Shown piece by piece: positions 24,441 to 37,690 of a DNA stretch of 64,000 nt; the first letter of the stretch is position 1; each line of letters begins with the position of its first letter. A program made the position numbers and the translations under genes. Location: the NCBI RefSeq assembly GCF_007655135.1, contig NC_045130.1:15810001-15874000 (forward strand). The letters run 5' to 3'. The stretch comes from Punica granatum. Lineage: Eukaryota; Streptophyta; Magnoliopsida; Myrtales; Lythraceae. The notes below the pieces were generated by a model that ran no database searches, was not told where the DNA came from, and saw only the letters and a list, made by a program, of their open reading frames with translations.

Positions 24441-27165
24441 AATATTTTATCAGAATTAAATAATTTTATTAATTTTTAATTATGAAAGAGACTCATAGAT
24501 TTTTAATTATTATCGAAATTGAGTTTTCCTAATATAGATGCTAGATGCCATAGTTATGTTTGGATAGGGAAATATCCGGCTCACTCACAAACGACGAAGA
24601 GAAGGAAGAACAATGAACGCACAATATACGTGATTTTGGTCAGCGAGATGTTAGCCATGAGCGGCGGTGGTGGGGCCCAGTGCCAGCCACCATTGCCCTA
24701 GTGAGGTCGGACTACCCCGATCGTCACTCTCTTTCACCTAGTGTTGGGCAACCACAGCCCCAATTTCTAAACACTATCTCTTTGAGTGAAGTAAGAGAGA
24801 GGGATGACTATAGAGCAGTGGGGGCCCAACGTCGGCAACCACCACCCCTTTCCTTCTTCAATGAAAGTTCAGACCAAAAAAAAAAAATGTTCAACGGTAA
24901 CTTTCAAAAATTCAAAGTAAGAACAGGGGCATTTTTTTTTCTAAAAGTCCTTATCCAACCTAAATCCGCCTCCTATTTTGGAGTCTTTAATAATTATATC
25001 CTAGTGAATTCCTAACTCTAACACTATTCCATTGTAACTAAATATGAGTTTAGGATTTCAAAAATCCTATCCTATTCTATATCCTGACGACAAAACATGG
25101 CCTACATGTATTTTTTTTAGCGTGCGTTTAAGTATTTAGAAATCTAACAGATCCCAACTAATCTAGTTCGAGCTGGATCGACCCATTAAATGGTAAAACC
25201 CTCCAAGTCATATATTTTTTTCATTCACAAAATTCAAACGTGGAGCTGATGGGCCAAATAAAAAATACTAAAATTCATTAAACAAAAATTGATAGGTCAA
25301 TTTAATATGAAATTGAGGATTTCATAATTTAGGTACGTGACGTTTTCTCCTCCGTTCCCCAACTTTTAGATGCTGTGATTGATGTTTATCTTATTCCCAT
25401 TGTGCGTCAACTTCTATTCTTCTTTCCTGCAGCAGAATCATTAAGATCTATTTCATTCTCAATCCAAGTTTATTTTATATGTTATTCATCAAAAAATGAT
25501 AAATATATATATATACTAGTTATTGACCACGTGCATTGCACAACTTTTGTAAAGAAAGTTCTATTATGAGAAGTTAAATATTAAGACAGTAATTGATAAC
25601 AATTTACAATCTATATATTAATATACAAAAAATTGCTTTTATACTATATAAATTTTAATACGGTAAATTTGAAATTTATGCTAGATCATGTAATTCAAGA
25701 GCCATAAGCAAGTAATTCAAGTAAAATATGTTATAAACAGAGAATCACAATCATCAATTTAATCCGTTAGAAAATTAGAATCCTAAAAACTCAAAATTTC
25801 AAGATTTACTTAATGAAATAATGATAATCATAAAATCTATAAAATTTTAAAATCTAAGTATTTACTACTGTCTTATACTCTCTCATTTTTCATATATTAA
25901 GTTTTCTGAATATTATTAATTTAAGATAAAATCACCAATCATTTGGTTGAGAGATTTACTTAATGTAACTTTTATAAAGCTAACGATGATTGCTAAAATT
26001 AGTAAAGAAGTTTATTATAATTTTAAATAATTCTTAATTTCCTCAAAATTATGCATATTTGTTTGCTAATAAAATAACATTAAGTGATTGGCATCTTTCT
26101 TTAATATTTCTTTGGACATATTTTCTTTAATTACAATAATAATAATAATTATCAGCATTTAATTTTTATACTACATGCTAAATTATTAAGATATTTACTA
26201 TTCTTCGCACTCCTATTTATCAAGGTATAGTAAAGTTTGTATTATTATTATTATTATTACTATTATTTAATTTCTATACAACATACTAAACTATAAAGAC
26301 ATCTACTATTCTACCCTCTATTATTATTATTTAATTTCTATACAATATACTAAATTATAAGACATTTACTATTCTAACCTTATTTGTTAGGTGATAGTCA
26401 AGTTTATATATTATATAGATGGTATAGAGCAATAACTTATCACTTGATACTGTTTCCGATCTTTGAAAGTTGAGAAGGAAAAATTTGTATACCTAGTGTC
26501 ACACAGGCTTATTTTCAATAGTAGTTATTTAAAATTTTTACAAATTAATTTACCTTTCAAGAATAATAAAAATTTTGAACAATAACTGAAAATTTTGAAT
26601 CGTAATACTAATATAGTAGAATAATATTAAGTAATTTAATAACAATTTTGCTATTAATTTCTTATTTATAGTGCATTGAACTTTTATTTTAATTATTTCA
26701 CATTATCATATTCATAATAGATATTAAGTGCAAGTATACAAATTTCATTTTGCATTTTATTTGCAATTAATATTTTGTTATGTCCTTACTCCCATTTATT
26801 ATTTTTATACTTTTTACATTACCTTAGTTAGAACAATTAATGTGTTGTTCTTTTTCTGAAAATTCTTTGTATGGGTAACCAATCATTTTGCGCTTTTTTT
26901 TATATGCTTGTAAATTAATATAACAAGTGGATTGTGATAGTTTTTACACGTTTAATAATTTATTTTAGAGTATGAACCATTTTAATATCTATTAGACATT
27001 GCCCCGCGTGTTGCGTGAGTTTGTTATATGTTTTTTTAGTTTAATTAAGTTTATACAGATATATTTGTATTAAAATTGGTATTCAATGTACAGTGATATG
27101 ATTCTACCAATTCGAAAGTTAAATTCAATAAAATATTTTTTTCCATCTAATTAAGGTAATATATA

Positions 27166-27210
27166 TCTATATATAATACTAAAATTCAGGACGACGCGTC
27201 AGGAAGTGCT
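27166..27210 (+). other. Helitron-like 5' terminus (candidate)
   Basis: TCTATATATAATACTAAA preceded by an A resembles the TC-starting 5' ends of plant Helitrons, followed by a GC-richer CAGGACGACGCGTC. No convincing 3' end in this orientation was found nearby. Confidence 0.25.
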
Positions 27211-27564
27211 ACGTAGAACGGAAAGGACTTCTCCTTACGTGACTCTTCATGTGACCACCAATAGCAATGTCATAAGTGGTGCAATATTGCGATGACGCCT
27301 TGCTTCTGTAACTGGAATAACTTGCAATGGAAGACCAAAAGACTAACTTATAATGAATCTATTTAATTGCCACATTGAATCTTTCATGAACCATTTCCAT
27401 GAAAGGGCTATGAAATAATATGGACAAACGTTGTTGTTTTGCCCTAAAGGAATTTACCAATTTGTAGGAAATTGGGGAACTTCACAGAAGAGCCTGCAAC
27501 ATTTTCGATCTAAACTTTGAGCAAGTAAAATTTTCCTACATCTCAGCTTGTAATTTCCCAGTGT

Positions 27565-27690
27565 GTACCGTGGTATTCAAAAGTCCAACATACTCTATCT
27601 AATCCAATTCGAGCAATGTCAGCCCAGTAAGGAGTAAAACTCTTCCAATTAATGATTTTCTCCACTCATAAAATCGTCGAATACTTTCCA
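27565..27690 (-). repeat. Partial SINE-like copy
   Basis: Contains the body motifs 'attcaaaagtccaac', 'aattcgagca' and 'gtaaaactcttcca-t' shared with the copy at 18636-18800. The tRNA-like head is missing. Confidence 0.3.
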
Positions 27691-28315
27691 TTCGAAGTAA
27701 TTTACTGAACTTTTTTTCTGGTTCTAAACCTTTTTCAGTTTGAATTCCAAAATTTATTATATTCCATACATGCATCTGGGACTATTTTGATAGTCTAAAA
27801 CATACTTTAATGAATCATACGGATAAAACACTTTGAGGATGCCAACATTTAGATTGATGCAAAATCTTTCTTCTCATTTTACTTGAGATGCTTAGAAATT
27901 GAAATCCCTTACTTATAGCATTTTGCTTGAGACACCTCTCAAAAGCTGGAGTCACTTGCTTCTCATTTAATTCACATTTTAAAAATAAAAATTTGTCAAG
28001 TTGAGAGTAGAAGCCAATATCTAGATCAGAGTCACATCATAATTTTAACTTCAGAGTGGAAGAAATTCTTCACAATTATGTTGCGTTGACGTCGAAATCT
28101 TCAAATTAACGTTGGATCGTATGTAAAAAGAGCTGCTTCTTAATATACCATAGGCTCTTTAAATAAAATTATAATAAATTAAGATAATAAAAAGATTTCT
28201 CCTTCACTCTTAATATTTCTTACATAAGTCAGCATAGACCCATATCATTTTGCTAGATGCATTACATATATCATTTACAAGTATTTCTCTATTCACGATA
28301 TTAATCGACTATGCT

Positions 28316-28867
28316 TCATATTTGCATATATTTAAATAATAGTAAAATAAGAAAATAGTTGGACCCAACAATTTTGTGCAGGCCAGTTATCTCGTTTGTA
28401 TTAAAATTGGTGTTCAATATACATCGATGTAATTTTAGCAATTCGAATGTTTTGCACATGTTTTTTCTTTTAAGTAAGTTTATATATAAGTAATTTTTTT
28501 GTGCAGTTTTTCGTTTAATTAAATTTACATATATATGTAGTTTTTTTGCATGTGTCTTTGTAAATAGTGACCACAATTAATAACTAAATAGCAATGTGAA
28601 GATGAAATTTTAACCGGAGAACCGTCGAGGGGGAGAACGGCTAGTTGGGAATTGCTGGCGGAGGAGGAGAAGGGGCAAGAGGAGGAAAGGGGGCGGCTCT
28701 GGGTGTCGCCGTCGAGAGGAGGAGAGGGGGCACCTAAGAGATTCGTTGGCAGGAGGAGGAGAGGGGTCAGCTAAGATTTGTTTATATTGGGGGTAACAGT
28801 ATTTTGGGGTGGTGGAAGTTTTTTTTCTTTTTTTTAGCGATTGTTTGATGTAATAATTAAGCAATTT
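28316..28867. other. Intergenic with a GC-rich purine patch
   Basis: AT-rich sequence surrounds a GA/GC-rich stretch at 28612-28770 with repeated 'gaggaggag' runs. Translated frames across it are low-complexity proline/arginine or serine runs and do not look like a protein. Confidence 0.4.
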
Positions 28868-29245
28868 CGATGTGCTTTGGGGTGATTTTTTTTAATTATA
28901 CTAAAAAGTAATAATAAAAATCCGAAAATTGACAATTCGAATTAGTAACAACCACGTAATTCAACCAATTCGGCAACGTAATTTTACCGATTCGAATGTT
29001 ATATTATACTTATTTATCCGATGTACAACGATGTAATTCTAGCCATTCGATTATGATTGTTTTGGGGTAAATTTTTTTTACAATTATAAAACTAGTAATA
29101 ATAAAAATTTGAAAGTTAACAATTCGAATTGGTAACATATGGGTAATTCAACCAATTCGGGGTTGTAATTCTACTAATTCGAATGTTAAAAGAATTTAAA
29201 ATACGCAACGATGTTATTCCAACAATTTGAATATGATTTTTTTCA
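28868..29245. repeat. Tandem repeat, two units of ~183 bp
   Basis: Both units contain 'ggggt-a-ttttttt', 'taataataaaaatc/tg-aaa', 'acaattcgaatt-gtaac', 'gtaattcaaccaattcgg' and 'attcgaatgtta'. The second starts about 183 bp after the first. Related single fragments occur near 27100 and 28420. Confidence 0.55.
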
Positions 29246-29664
29246 AAATCAATTGCTTTATATAAGTAATATTTGTACTTAATAAAAATAATTATTTCCA
29301 AGTAATATTTCTCTAGAAAATAATTGTTATATTTTTTTGCATGTGCTTTTTTGTAAAATAATAACTATGTAATCAAGATAGCTCAACTCATGGCGACATG
29401 TGACGAAACCCACATAGGAATATTGACACATGGCGACATTCCGGAGACACATGGCGGAAGCTGGAGATGTCAATGACTATAAGTGTCGTGACCTTAACTG
29501 TCATTATATATTATATATTGATTCAAAAACTCAAACTTTGAGAAATATTTCTCATTCATCTTATCTTGTTAAAATAATTTTATTATCCATTATTTTACTT
29601 GAATTTTCTTTTAATTGTAATTATTAAGGCATTGAGCTACATTTAAATTGCATTTCTTGCACCA

Positions 29665-31458
29665 TAATAGCATGAAAATTCAATTACTTTCATAAAATTC
29701 CTCGATCTATTTTTTTATTATTATTTTGGCCTGAAAAATCACAAGGTTTTTCTCCGTTTTCAAACTCTACCAATCTGTTAATTGGGCTGTCAAAACTACT
29801 GACGTGGCCGTTAACGGCGTTGATGTGGCAAACGGTTACCTACGTGAAACACATGCCCAAACTTTTTAACCTGAAAAATCACGTAGTTTGATTATTTTCT
29901 CACATCTATCAAAATATCAATAACATTAAAAAATCACATAGTTTGCTTATGTTCCTACATCTACCAAAATATAGCTTCTTTCAAAAATCACATCTACCAA
30001 AATGTGGCTTCTTTGAATGATTATAAGTTTGAATTAGGGACTTATATAAATGAATATTGGTCTGAATGTTAAAAGAATTTTTAATTAAAAAAAGTGTTAG
30101 AATAGTTTCAAGTTTGTCGTTTACATATCAAAAAAATATCCAAATCAGTTATCACATTAAGTAATATAGGAACATTAAACATATTATATTGCAAAATAAT
30201 AACCATACCAAAATAATCATTCCAACAGAACTTGTCGACATCAACATTTATTGGCATGGTTATTTTGGCATTGTTCAACTTGTTTGACACGAATTCTATT
30301 AGAATGGTTATTATCTTTACAGTATAATATGTATAAATTATTAAACATACATATATATATATGTATAAACATAGGAAAGCAAGATCGAGGTTGGTTGAGC
30401 CTGCTGGTCCTAGAACGCTTCGTTTCTGAATGGAATTTTTTCAATTTTTTGAGCTTTTTCTAAAATTTAATTTTGAATTTTTAAAAATATATAGATATAG
30501 ATTTGTAAAAGCGTTCATTATTTTCTAGATTTTTTTAGTTTTCTTTAATTTTTCATATTTTTAAATTTCAAAATTTTAAAACAAATAAATATAAATTTGT
30601 GGAATGGGTCTCTATTTTCTCAAATTTTTTTATTTTTTTAGAAAAAGAATTTTAGTATTATTTTAAAAATTCATTCTATATCTATATGTTTTAAAAATAA
30701 AAATAAAAATCGATGAAATAATAACATGCTAAACAAAATCCATATTTATTTGTTTCAAAAATTTAAAATTAAAAAATAAAAAAATAAAGGAAATTCAGAA
30801 AATTGAGAAAATAATGAACGGTCCCACAAATCTATATTTACATATTTTTATACATTCAAAATTTTATTTTTCAAGAAAAACACAAAAGATCGAGAAAATT
30901 TCATTTAGAAATGGAGCGTTCTAGGACCATTTGATCCGATCCACCTTGATCATGCCTTCTTATATATATATATATATTATATATATTTATATAAATCTAG
31001 ATATATTATACTGCAAAGACAATAATCATAACAAAATAACTATTCTAACAGAATTTGTGTCCAGCAAGTTAAACCAACATACATATATAAAATTCCCTAA
31101 ATTCAAACTTATAATCATTCAAAGAAGCCACATTTTGGCAGACATGATTTTTGAAATAAGCCATATTTTGGTAGATATGAGAATATAAATAAACTATGTG
31201 ACTTTTTGACATTATTGATATTTTGGTAAATGTAGAAAAGGAAGCAAACTATGTAATGGTTAAAAGGTTTGCGCATATTTTCCATGTAAGCAATCATTTG
31301 CCACATCAACTTAACAGTTGCGTCAATCATTTTGATGGGCCAATTAACGAATTGGTAGATCTGAGAATAGGAAGAAAATGTTGCGATTTTTCAAGATAAA
31401 ATAAAAAAAATTGATAGATCAGAAAATTTCTGAAAGTAATTAAATTTTCATGCTATTA
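29665..31458. mobile_element. 1.8-kb fold-back element (near-complete inverted repeat)
   Basis: The ends are TAATAGCATGAAAATT and its inverse. The left arm (29665 to about 30600) pairs with the right arm (about 30735-31458) through terminal, middle ('accaaaatatcaataa') and inner ('ggtcctagaacgct') blocks. Only about 130 bp of loop remains. The left arm holds an extra small inverted duplication at about 30180-30330. No transposase or other protein is present. Such structures arise from long-TIR DNA elements. A transcript would form a very long double-stranded RNA. No target duplication was identified. Confidence 0.65.
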
Positions 31459-33535
31459 ACCTGTAGATTTTGAAAAGACAACATTTGAAGAACGAATGTA
31501 CTCGGAATATTCGGCAGGAATATTCTTGGAGGAAAAAAGCTTTTTTATTGGGTTTCTTTTTTCGGTGAATTCTATCGGTTGTTTATAACAATCATTGTTA
31601 TATGCTATTACGTTATTAATAAGTTTTATGCTATTGCGTTATTACGTCACGTGGAATTTTCTCAATATGATCAAAATATGTATTTGTATAATAACTTGTC
31701 ATAATTTGAAATTTCTGTTTTATGTATTTGTATAATAACTTGTCGTAATTTGAAATTTCTGTTTTCCATATAAATAGTTTTCATAGATTTTTTTTTTGGG
31801 TGAAAGTTTTCATAGAATTAAAAAAAAGCTTCTATCCAAAGTAATGTTGCCTTAAGTTCTTACGATTAAGTTGCCTTATGATAACATTCACAATTAATGT
31901 TTTTCTTCTCTCACGCATTAATTATTCTTGAATATAGTTTATTATCAAGATTGAGAGTTTCTATTATACTTTTGTGGAATGCATTATTTACTATAACTTT
32001 CTAAAAATGTTCTTACATGAAAGTGGAGCCGATGTCATGGGCCGGGTTCGATGTAGTATTCATCTAAGAATGCATTATTTACTCATCAGACAACAGAATT
32101 TTATCAAAATTTCAAATTTTCTTATTCTCGTGTAAATATTGTTTGAAGTTTGTGAATCGTTCAAGGAAAAGTAAAATGTCTTATAGTTCTTCATAAGTAC
32201 AAGTTAACTCTGTCCCGTCGTCTCTTTTTATGTACCTATTAACTCTACATTTTCAATAAAACAATTGTAAGATTTCAAACAGTATAGTAAAAATTAAATA
32301 CAAGATTGATTCATTCGTTATGCTTATTCTTTTAATATATGTATAAACTTCATATTGTGCATGTATGCACAATACATTTATAAATAAATTTGGATAAACC
32401 AATATCTCATTGTGACAGACCATGTAGTGCTGTCATTCTCGATGGACCTTTACATTCGCTTTCCAAATGGATCAATATATATGTAGCAACATGTTTGTAT
32501 ACTCTCCTTAGTGAATGTTTACGACGGACTTGGATTTCTCCCATCGAGTCAGGAGAGTAGGTGATGCTTTTATCCTTGTCAGCAAAAGTCTTCACAAGCT
32601 CTAGCTGGCTGCACTGCAAAGCTAGATGTCCGTAAGGTTTTGTCGACCATTTTCTCTAATGATTGTTCGTCATTAAACTTAATAGTATCGCCTCAGTAGA
32701 GGTCTTAGTTGCCTTTGCCCCGCAGCCGATAGTGGTATAGCTGTGTCGTATGCCTCTAATACTGTTGTCAAGTTACGGCTACGAGCTTCTTTGTTGTAAA
32801 TTAGTTCTTATTTTCTGTGTCCCAGTTGATTTCTTTTTATTTTGTATATTGAGTTGTTCTCTGAATGCTTCCTACGGACGTCCTATGCTGATGTCTCATG
32901 TTTCTTTGTTATTACAAAATCACATACTTTCTATCTTCATCCAAGAGAAAGAAAAAGGAAAAGTAGAGTGATTATGGAAGGAATTGAAGCTGGACTGGAA
33001 TCTCAGGCTCTGTTAAGAGACACAATGTCGCTCATGTCTCTCTCTTCTTCTTCTTTTTTTCTTCCATGAGCGCTCTAGTATTCGAAAGCCCAACAGATCG
33101 CGACTAATTCACTTCAAATTGGAACAACTCGCTAAGAGTTAAAGTTCTCACAATTATAGTTTTTTTTTATTCACAAAATTCGTACACACAGCTGATGGCC
33201 AAAATAAAATATAATAAAATTTATTGTAACTGATAGGTCAATTCAACATGAAACTAAAGTTTTGCAATTTAGTTACTTGACGCTTTTCTCTTCTGCTCCC
33301 TGATTTTTATATATTACAATTAATGTATATCTTTTCCCTACGCGTCAACTTCTTTTCTTCTTTCCCGCAGCAGAATCATTAAGATCTATTTCATTCTTAG
33401 TTAAATTTATTTATATATATGTACATATGCTAAGGTTATTCGTAAAAACCTCTGTGAGCCATGGTTTTCTATGGCCCTTTGATCAGAGGATCGAGTCTGG
33501 TAGAGAGAGCTGAAGGTTATTCATTAAAAAGTATA

Positions 33536-33540
<5 letters not shown>

Positions 33541-33568
<28 letters not shown>
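33541..33568. repeat. (TA)n microsatellite
   Basis: Uninterrupted TA dinucleotides just after a short GTGTGTGTA run. Confidence 0.8.
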
Positions 33569-33574
<6 letters not shown>

Positions 33575-34733
33575 GTATTACGCGCTAAGGAATAGAACAA
33601 TAACTTATCACTTGATATTGTTCCCGATCCCCGAAAGTTGAGAAGAACGGAAACTTTGTATTTATATTATGAAAATGACGGGGAATATTTGAAGAACGAA
33701 GATAATTAGAATATTCCGCAGAAATATTCTTGGAGGAAAAAGCTTTTCCATTGGATCTTTATAACCATTGTTTTATGCTATTACGTTATTAATAAGATTG
33801 TACTATACTATTACGTTATTACGTCATGTGGAATTTTCTCAATTTTATCAATAAATATCTATTTTTGTAATAATTTGTCATAATTTGAATGAAGCTTCCG
33901 TTTTTCATATAAATAGTTTCCATAGAATTAAAAAAACAGTTTCCGTCCGAATTAAGGTTTTACAATTAAGATGCCTCAAGATTATATTCACAATTAATGT
34001 TTTTCTTCTCTCACATATTAATCTTGAATATAGTTTATTATCATGTCTGAGAGTTCTAGTATACTTTTACGTAATGCATTATTCACTATAACTTTCTATA
34101 AATGTTCTTTACATGAAAGCGGTGTCGATGTCGTGGGCTGGTTCGATGTAGTGGTCATCTAAGAATGCATTATTTACTCATCAGTCATCAGAATTTTATC
34201 AAAAATTGAAAATTTTCTTATTTTCTCTTAGATATTGTTTACAGTTTGTAAATAGTTCATGAAAAAGTAAAATATCTTATTTCTTCATAAGTACAACTAA
34301 CTTTCTCCCATCGTCTCGCTTTTACGGTCATCAAAATTGTCCTTCGTTGTTTTACGAAGATGCATATCGAAGATGTCACGGAATTTTCTCAAAGTTTTAT
34401 AAAAAATATTTCTCCTTGAGTGTGTATTCGTATTATATTTCCCTTAAGTAGGTGCCTTATATTTTATATTTTTTTCCGAGAGAACTTTTTCTTTTAGGTA
34501 ATATTTTCCTCTAAAGTTGAGTTTTCTACAATGAATTTGCATAAGATGACATACACAAAATTTTTCTCTGGTATTTCTTGAATTGTAGTTTATTATTGAA
34601 ACCGAATTTTCGCTAATATAGTTGTCTATAGGATATTAAAAAATACACATAAAATATATTTTGTATAAAAGCAGAGAAATGGAGGTCTGATATTTCAAAA
34701 AGGTATTTTACATTTATTTATAAGGGCAAATTA

Positions 34734-35184
34734 CACAAAAAATCTAAGTTTTGTAAAACGTCTCAGTTTTGTCATAAATTTTATTTTGTAACAAAAAAAC
34801 CACATGTTTTGAGAATCGCCTCAGATTTGATATCCCGTTACCATTCTGTTAAGTTTGTCGTCTATTTGTTTATGTGGACTTCACGGAACCCACAAAGTTT
34901 ACGCATCATCTGATAAACCATATGATTTTTTTCATTACATACCAAATTTATGATGAAATTGAAACTTTTTTGAAAATTTGAATTTTTTTATTTAACCTAT
35001 CTTATTTGTTTATTAATTTATGTCTGAAGTTAACAGTCCACGTATACAAAATTGACGGAATTTATAACAGATGTCATTTTTTAGACAATTTAGAAAACAT
35101 ATGGTTTGTTTTGTTACAAAACAAAATTTAGGACAAAACTGAGACGTTTTACAAAATTGAAGTTTTTTTTTGTGTAATTTGCCC
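34734..35184. mobile_element. Mutator-type MITE with perfect 9-bp target duplication
   Basis: The inverted ends are GGGCAAATTACACAAAAAA and its complement, matching for about 90 bp and including TTTTGTAAAACGTCTCAGTTT. It is flanked by identical TATTTATAA at 34725-34733 and 35185-35193. The size is 451 bp with no coding capacity. The orthologous point in unit 1 (about 20950) has only one copy of the 9-mer and no element, so the insertion is later than the duplication. Confidence 0.8.
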
Positions 35185-37429
35185 TATTTATAAATGCAAA
35201 TCAAACAAGATATTAAGTATTTTAAACTTTATATACTTCTTTATTTAGGTATTCTACATTACCCCGTTGAGTTGTTAAATATAATTTAGAGTACGTTAAA
35301 TGAAAATAAAATATTTACCACTATCTCTTCTGTTACCAATGTACCATATATTTTGCTTAGGAATATTCTGTAAAGTTAATGAAGTCTATCAGAATGAAAA
35401 TATATATAAATGACTACTAAGTTGGCGCATGCAAAAATAGATAGTTTCTTAAATGATTCAGAAATGGCATGCATCAAGAGATATATATGACCACCATTGA
35501 AAGTGGGGGCAAACTAGAAATTCGTTCAACATATGTCCTCAATATGTTGGGGACCATTTTGGAGACCGTTGAGTGGGGACCCGACGACTCATGTCTTTAT
35601 ATGTAGAATCTGCTCGCCATATATGTCATGTGTCACTCTCACATATGGTGTATTCGTTTGCAAATTTGCTTGGACTTCCCCTCTATATGTATGTATCTAT
35701 CTAGGTAAGTTGTCCACAGCAAAATCGCGGTTCTTTCGGTTTACAGTTAGGGATGAGAATACTGATCCAATTTTATAAGATTCTGTCAAAACATGTAATA
35801 TGTTTGTGAATTTTAATCCATTATTTGTTGAACAAATTTCATTAGCAGTCACCGAACCCCCAATCGAGGTTGTTAATAACCTCAGTGGTTGCCAGCGATC
35901 CCATCGATCGGAATTAAGGGCATCCCAATCAGGTGGGGTTATTTCAATTCCGATCAATCGGGCCTCGACAGCGGCTCCCTAACCGCCAAATCAGGGTCCG
36001 ACAACCATTGTGGTCGTGGGCGACTACTATTAGGGGGTGGTGGTTGCCGGATCATGCCCCCACCGCCAGCCCCCCTCCTCCTTAGGTTTTTATTTTTTAT
36101 TTTTACTTTTAGGCTCTTTTATATATATATAATTTCCTAAGGTGCTCATGTGTGCCACATGGCACCGTATGCCACGTCAAAAAAATTCATCAAAATTTAC
36201 AAAATAATTGACGTCATATTATATGCCCAACTAATTAATAAGCCTTTATATGCAATTTTTAAATGTTATATTTGAATTAAAAAGAAAAAAGAAAGTAAAG
36301 ATGGTGTTTTTCGTAATTAAATCATATCATTCTCACTTGTATTTTTAATAATTTATTTTGGATGTTTTGGTGAATAGTATTGGAGATTCTCAAACTGCAT
36401 TTAAAACAAAATAGGTAAGAGATATAAAGAAAATTAATCTTTTCGATGAAAAAGAAAATTACAAATATTTTTTTTTTCTTCCATATATCTGTCGTGGTCT
36501 TTCAATCCCATACTCCTCACTCTTATCTTAATTCAGTGTTCATGTGCTCCATGGTAGTCTCCCATCCCTCCCCCTCGGTTCTCCATTTCTAAATTAAAAT
36601 ATTTTGTGGCATTCTTTTATTTTATCTCTTATAAATGAAACTTTTTTAATATGGACTTATATTTTATCTTATATATTGATATTTTATATGAGACTTACAT
36701 AATACGGATTATCTTTTTGTTATTATTATTATTAGAGAAGGCATCTTGTTTAATATTTGTTTTGTTTGGATGAGGATTGAAGTGAAACTGAATCCCATCA
36801 ATGACCATCCATAACAGTAGTGTTTTAAGTATAAACATTAACCAATACAATTAATGTTCTATTTTGTGAAATATATATCGCTTACTTTTGTAAAATAAAA
36901 TTATGTATTCATAAAAAAATAATATAGTTATTTATTTTGTGTTCAACTGAACTACTCCATTGCAACATCACCCCTTCATATTTTCTTGTATCTTTTCCTT
37001 TCTAAGTTTGGTTCACATTGACATTGGAAATTGTAAATACTTTTCTGTAAGTACAAACAATTTGAAGTTTTTAGTTTAGTTATATTGAAGAATAGCATAT
37101 CGTCTTTCGCTTGCTAACAACTCGATACATCGGATAATTTCACATAACATGAAGATGTGATATTGTTAAATTACTTTCGACCCCACTTCTGAATTTTCCT
37201 CCCCCACTCTTTAGTCTTTTTCTCTCTCTTTCTCCTCTCCCTTTTCTAATCATAGTACACTAAAGTCCTTTCTTGAGTTGTTATCATCATAAATAATTAT
37301 CATCATAATTTTATTGAATTTTGAATTGAAAGGGACTCCTAATTTTTTTATCCAAAATTAAAGATATGAAATAAAGGCTCACAAAAAGTTACAAGAACGA
37401 GTCTTTTTTCGAGCCCTTTTGAAAAGAAA

Positions 37430-37458
37430 CCTGTGCACAGCACAGGATATACGCCTAG
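37430..37458 (+). other. Helitron-like 3' terminus (candidate)
   Basis: A perfect 7-bp stem, CCTGTGC-aca-GCACAGG (37430-37446), is followed 8 bp later by CTAG, the CTRR layout of Helitron 3' ends. The base after CTAG is C, not the expected T, and no matching 5' end was found. Confidence 0.3.
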
Positions 37459-37690
37459 CATGTACTATTCACGTTATCTTTATACGCTATAAACTACTCA
37501 CGGATACAGCTTTATTATCAAAACTGATCAGTGTTCCTGATATGGTTGCTTGAGGCCATACTTATGGTTTGGATAGGGAAATGTCCGACTCGCTCACAAT
37601 ACGACGAAGAGAAGGGAGAATGATGAACACACGATATACAAGTGACTGAGGTTAGTGAGATGTGGGAGCCATGTGTCCATGCGCATATGA

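Larger units (their letters stand above)
18283..25410 (+). repeat. Large diverged tandem unit 1 (about 7.1 kb)
   Basis: Blocks here recur in the same order downstream. 'cctgc-gc-aatcatta-gat' starts this unit (18300), unit 2 (25428) and unit 3 (33363). 'agagca-taac-gatcac-tga-actgttt' is at 18425, 26430 and 33592. 'tttgaagaacga' plus 'atattc-gcagaaatattctt' is at 18557, 31485 and 33688. The 'tcgttcaacatatgtcctca' block is at 21293 and 35521. A 'caccattaaatttaatagtatcgcc' type block is at 22388 and 32665. The block at 24555-24650 recurs at 37572-37670. No gene was recognised inside. It may be a remnant of a tandemly duplicated locus that lost its coding parts, or a large non-autonomous element. 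Confidence 0.5.
25411..33345 (+). repeat. Large diverged tandem unit 2 (about 7.9 kb with insertions)
   Basis: Starts with the same 'cctgcagcagaatcattaag' marker as unit 3 and carries the other shared blocks at 26430, 31485 and 31855-32220. The block at 32665-32950 matches unit 1 at 22390-22680, and 33080-33345 matches 25120-25410. About 5 kb between the second and third markers is insertion, including the fold-back element at 29665-31458. The middle of the unit (present in 1 and 3 around 20.6-22.1 and 34.4-36.4 kb) is missing here. No gene recognised. Confidence 0.5.
33346..37690 (+). repeat. Large diverged tandem unit 3
   Basis: Carries the unit start marker at 33363 and the shared blocks at 33592, 33688, 33955-34420, 35195-36090 (including a GC-rich patch at 35880-36085 matching 21540-21770), 36205-36425 and 37565-37680. 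The 451-bp MITE at 34734-35184 is an insertion private to this unit. The unit ends shortly before the V-ATPase gene promoter. No gene recognised inside. Confidence 0.5.

Noticed and set aside
32407..32619. 70-residue minus-strand frame as a gene fragment
   Set aside because: Composition is protein-like but I recognise no family, and no splice sites or neighbouring exons support it.
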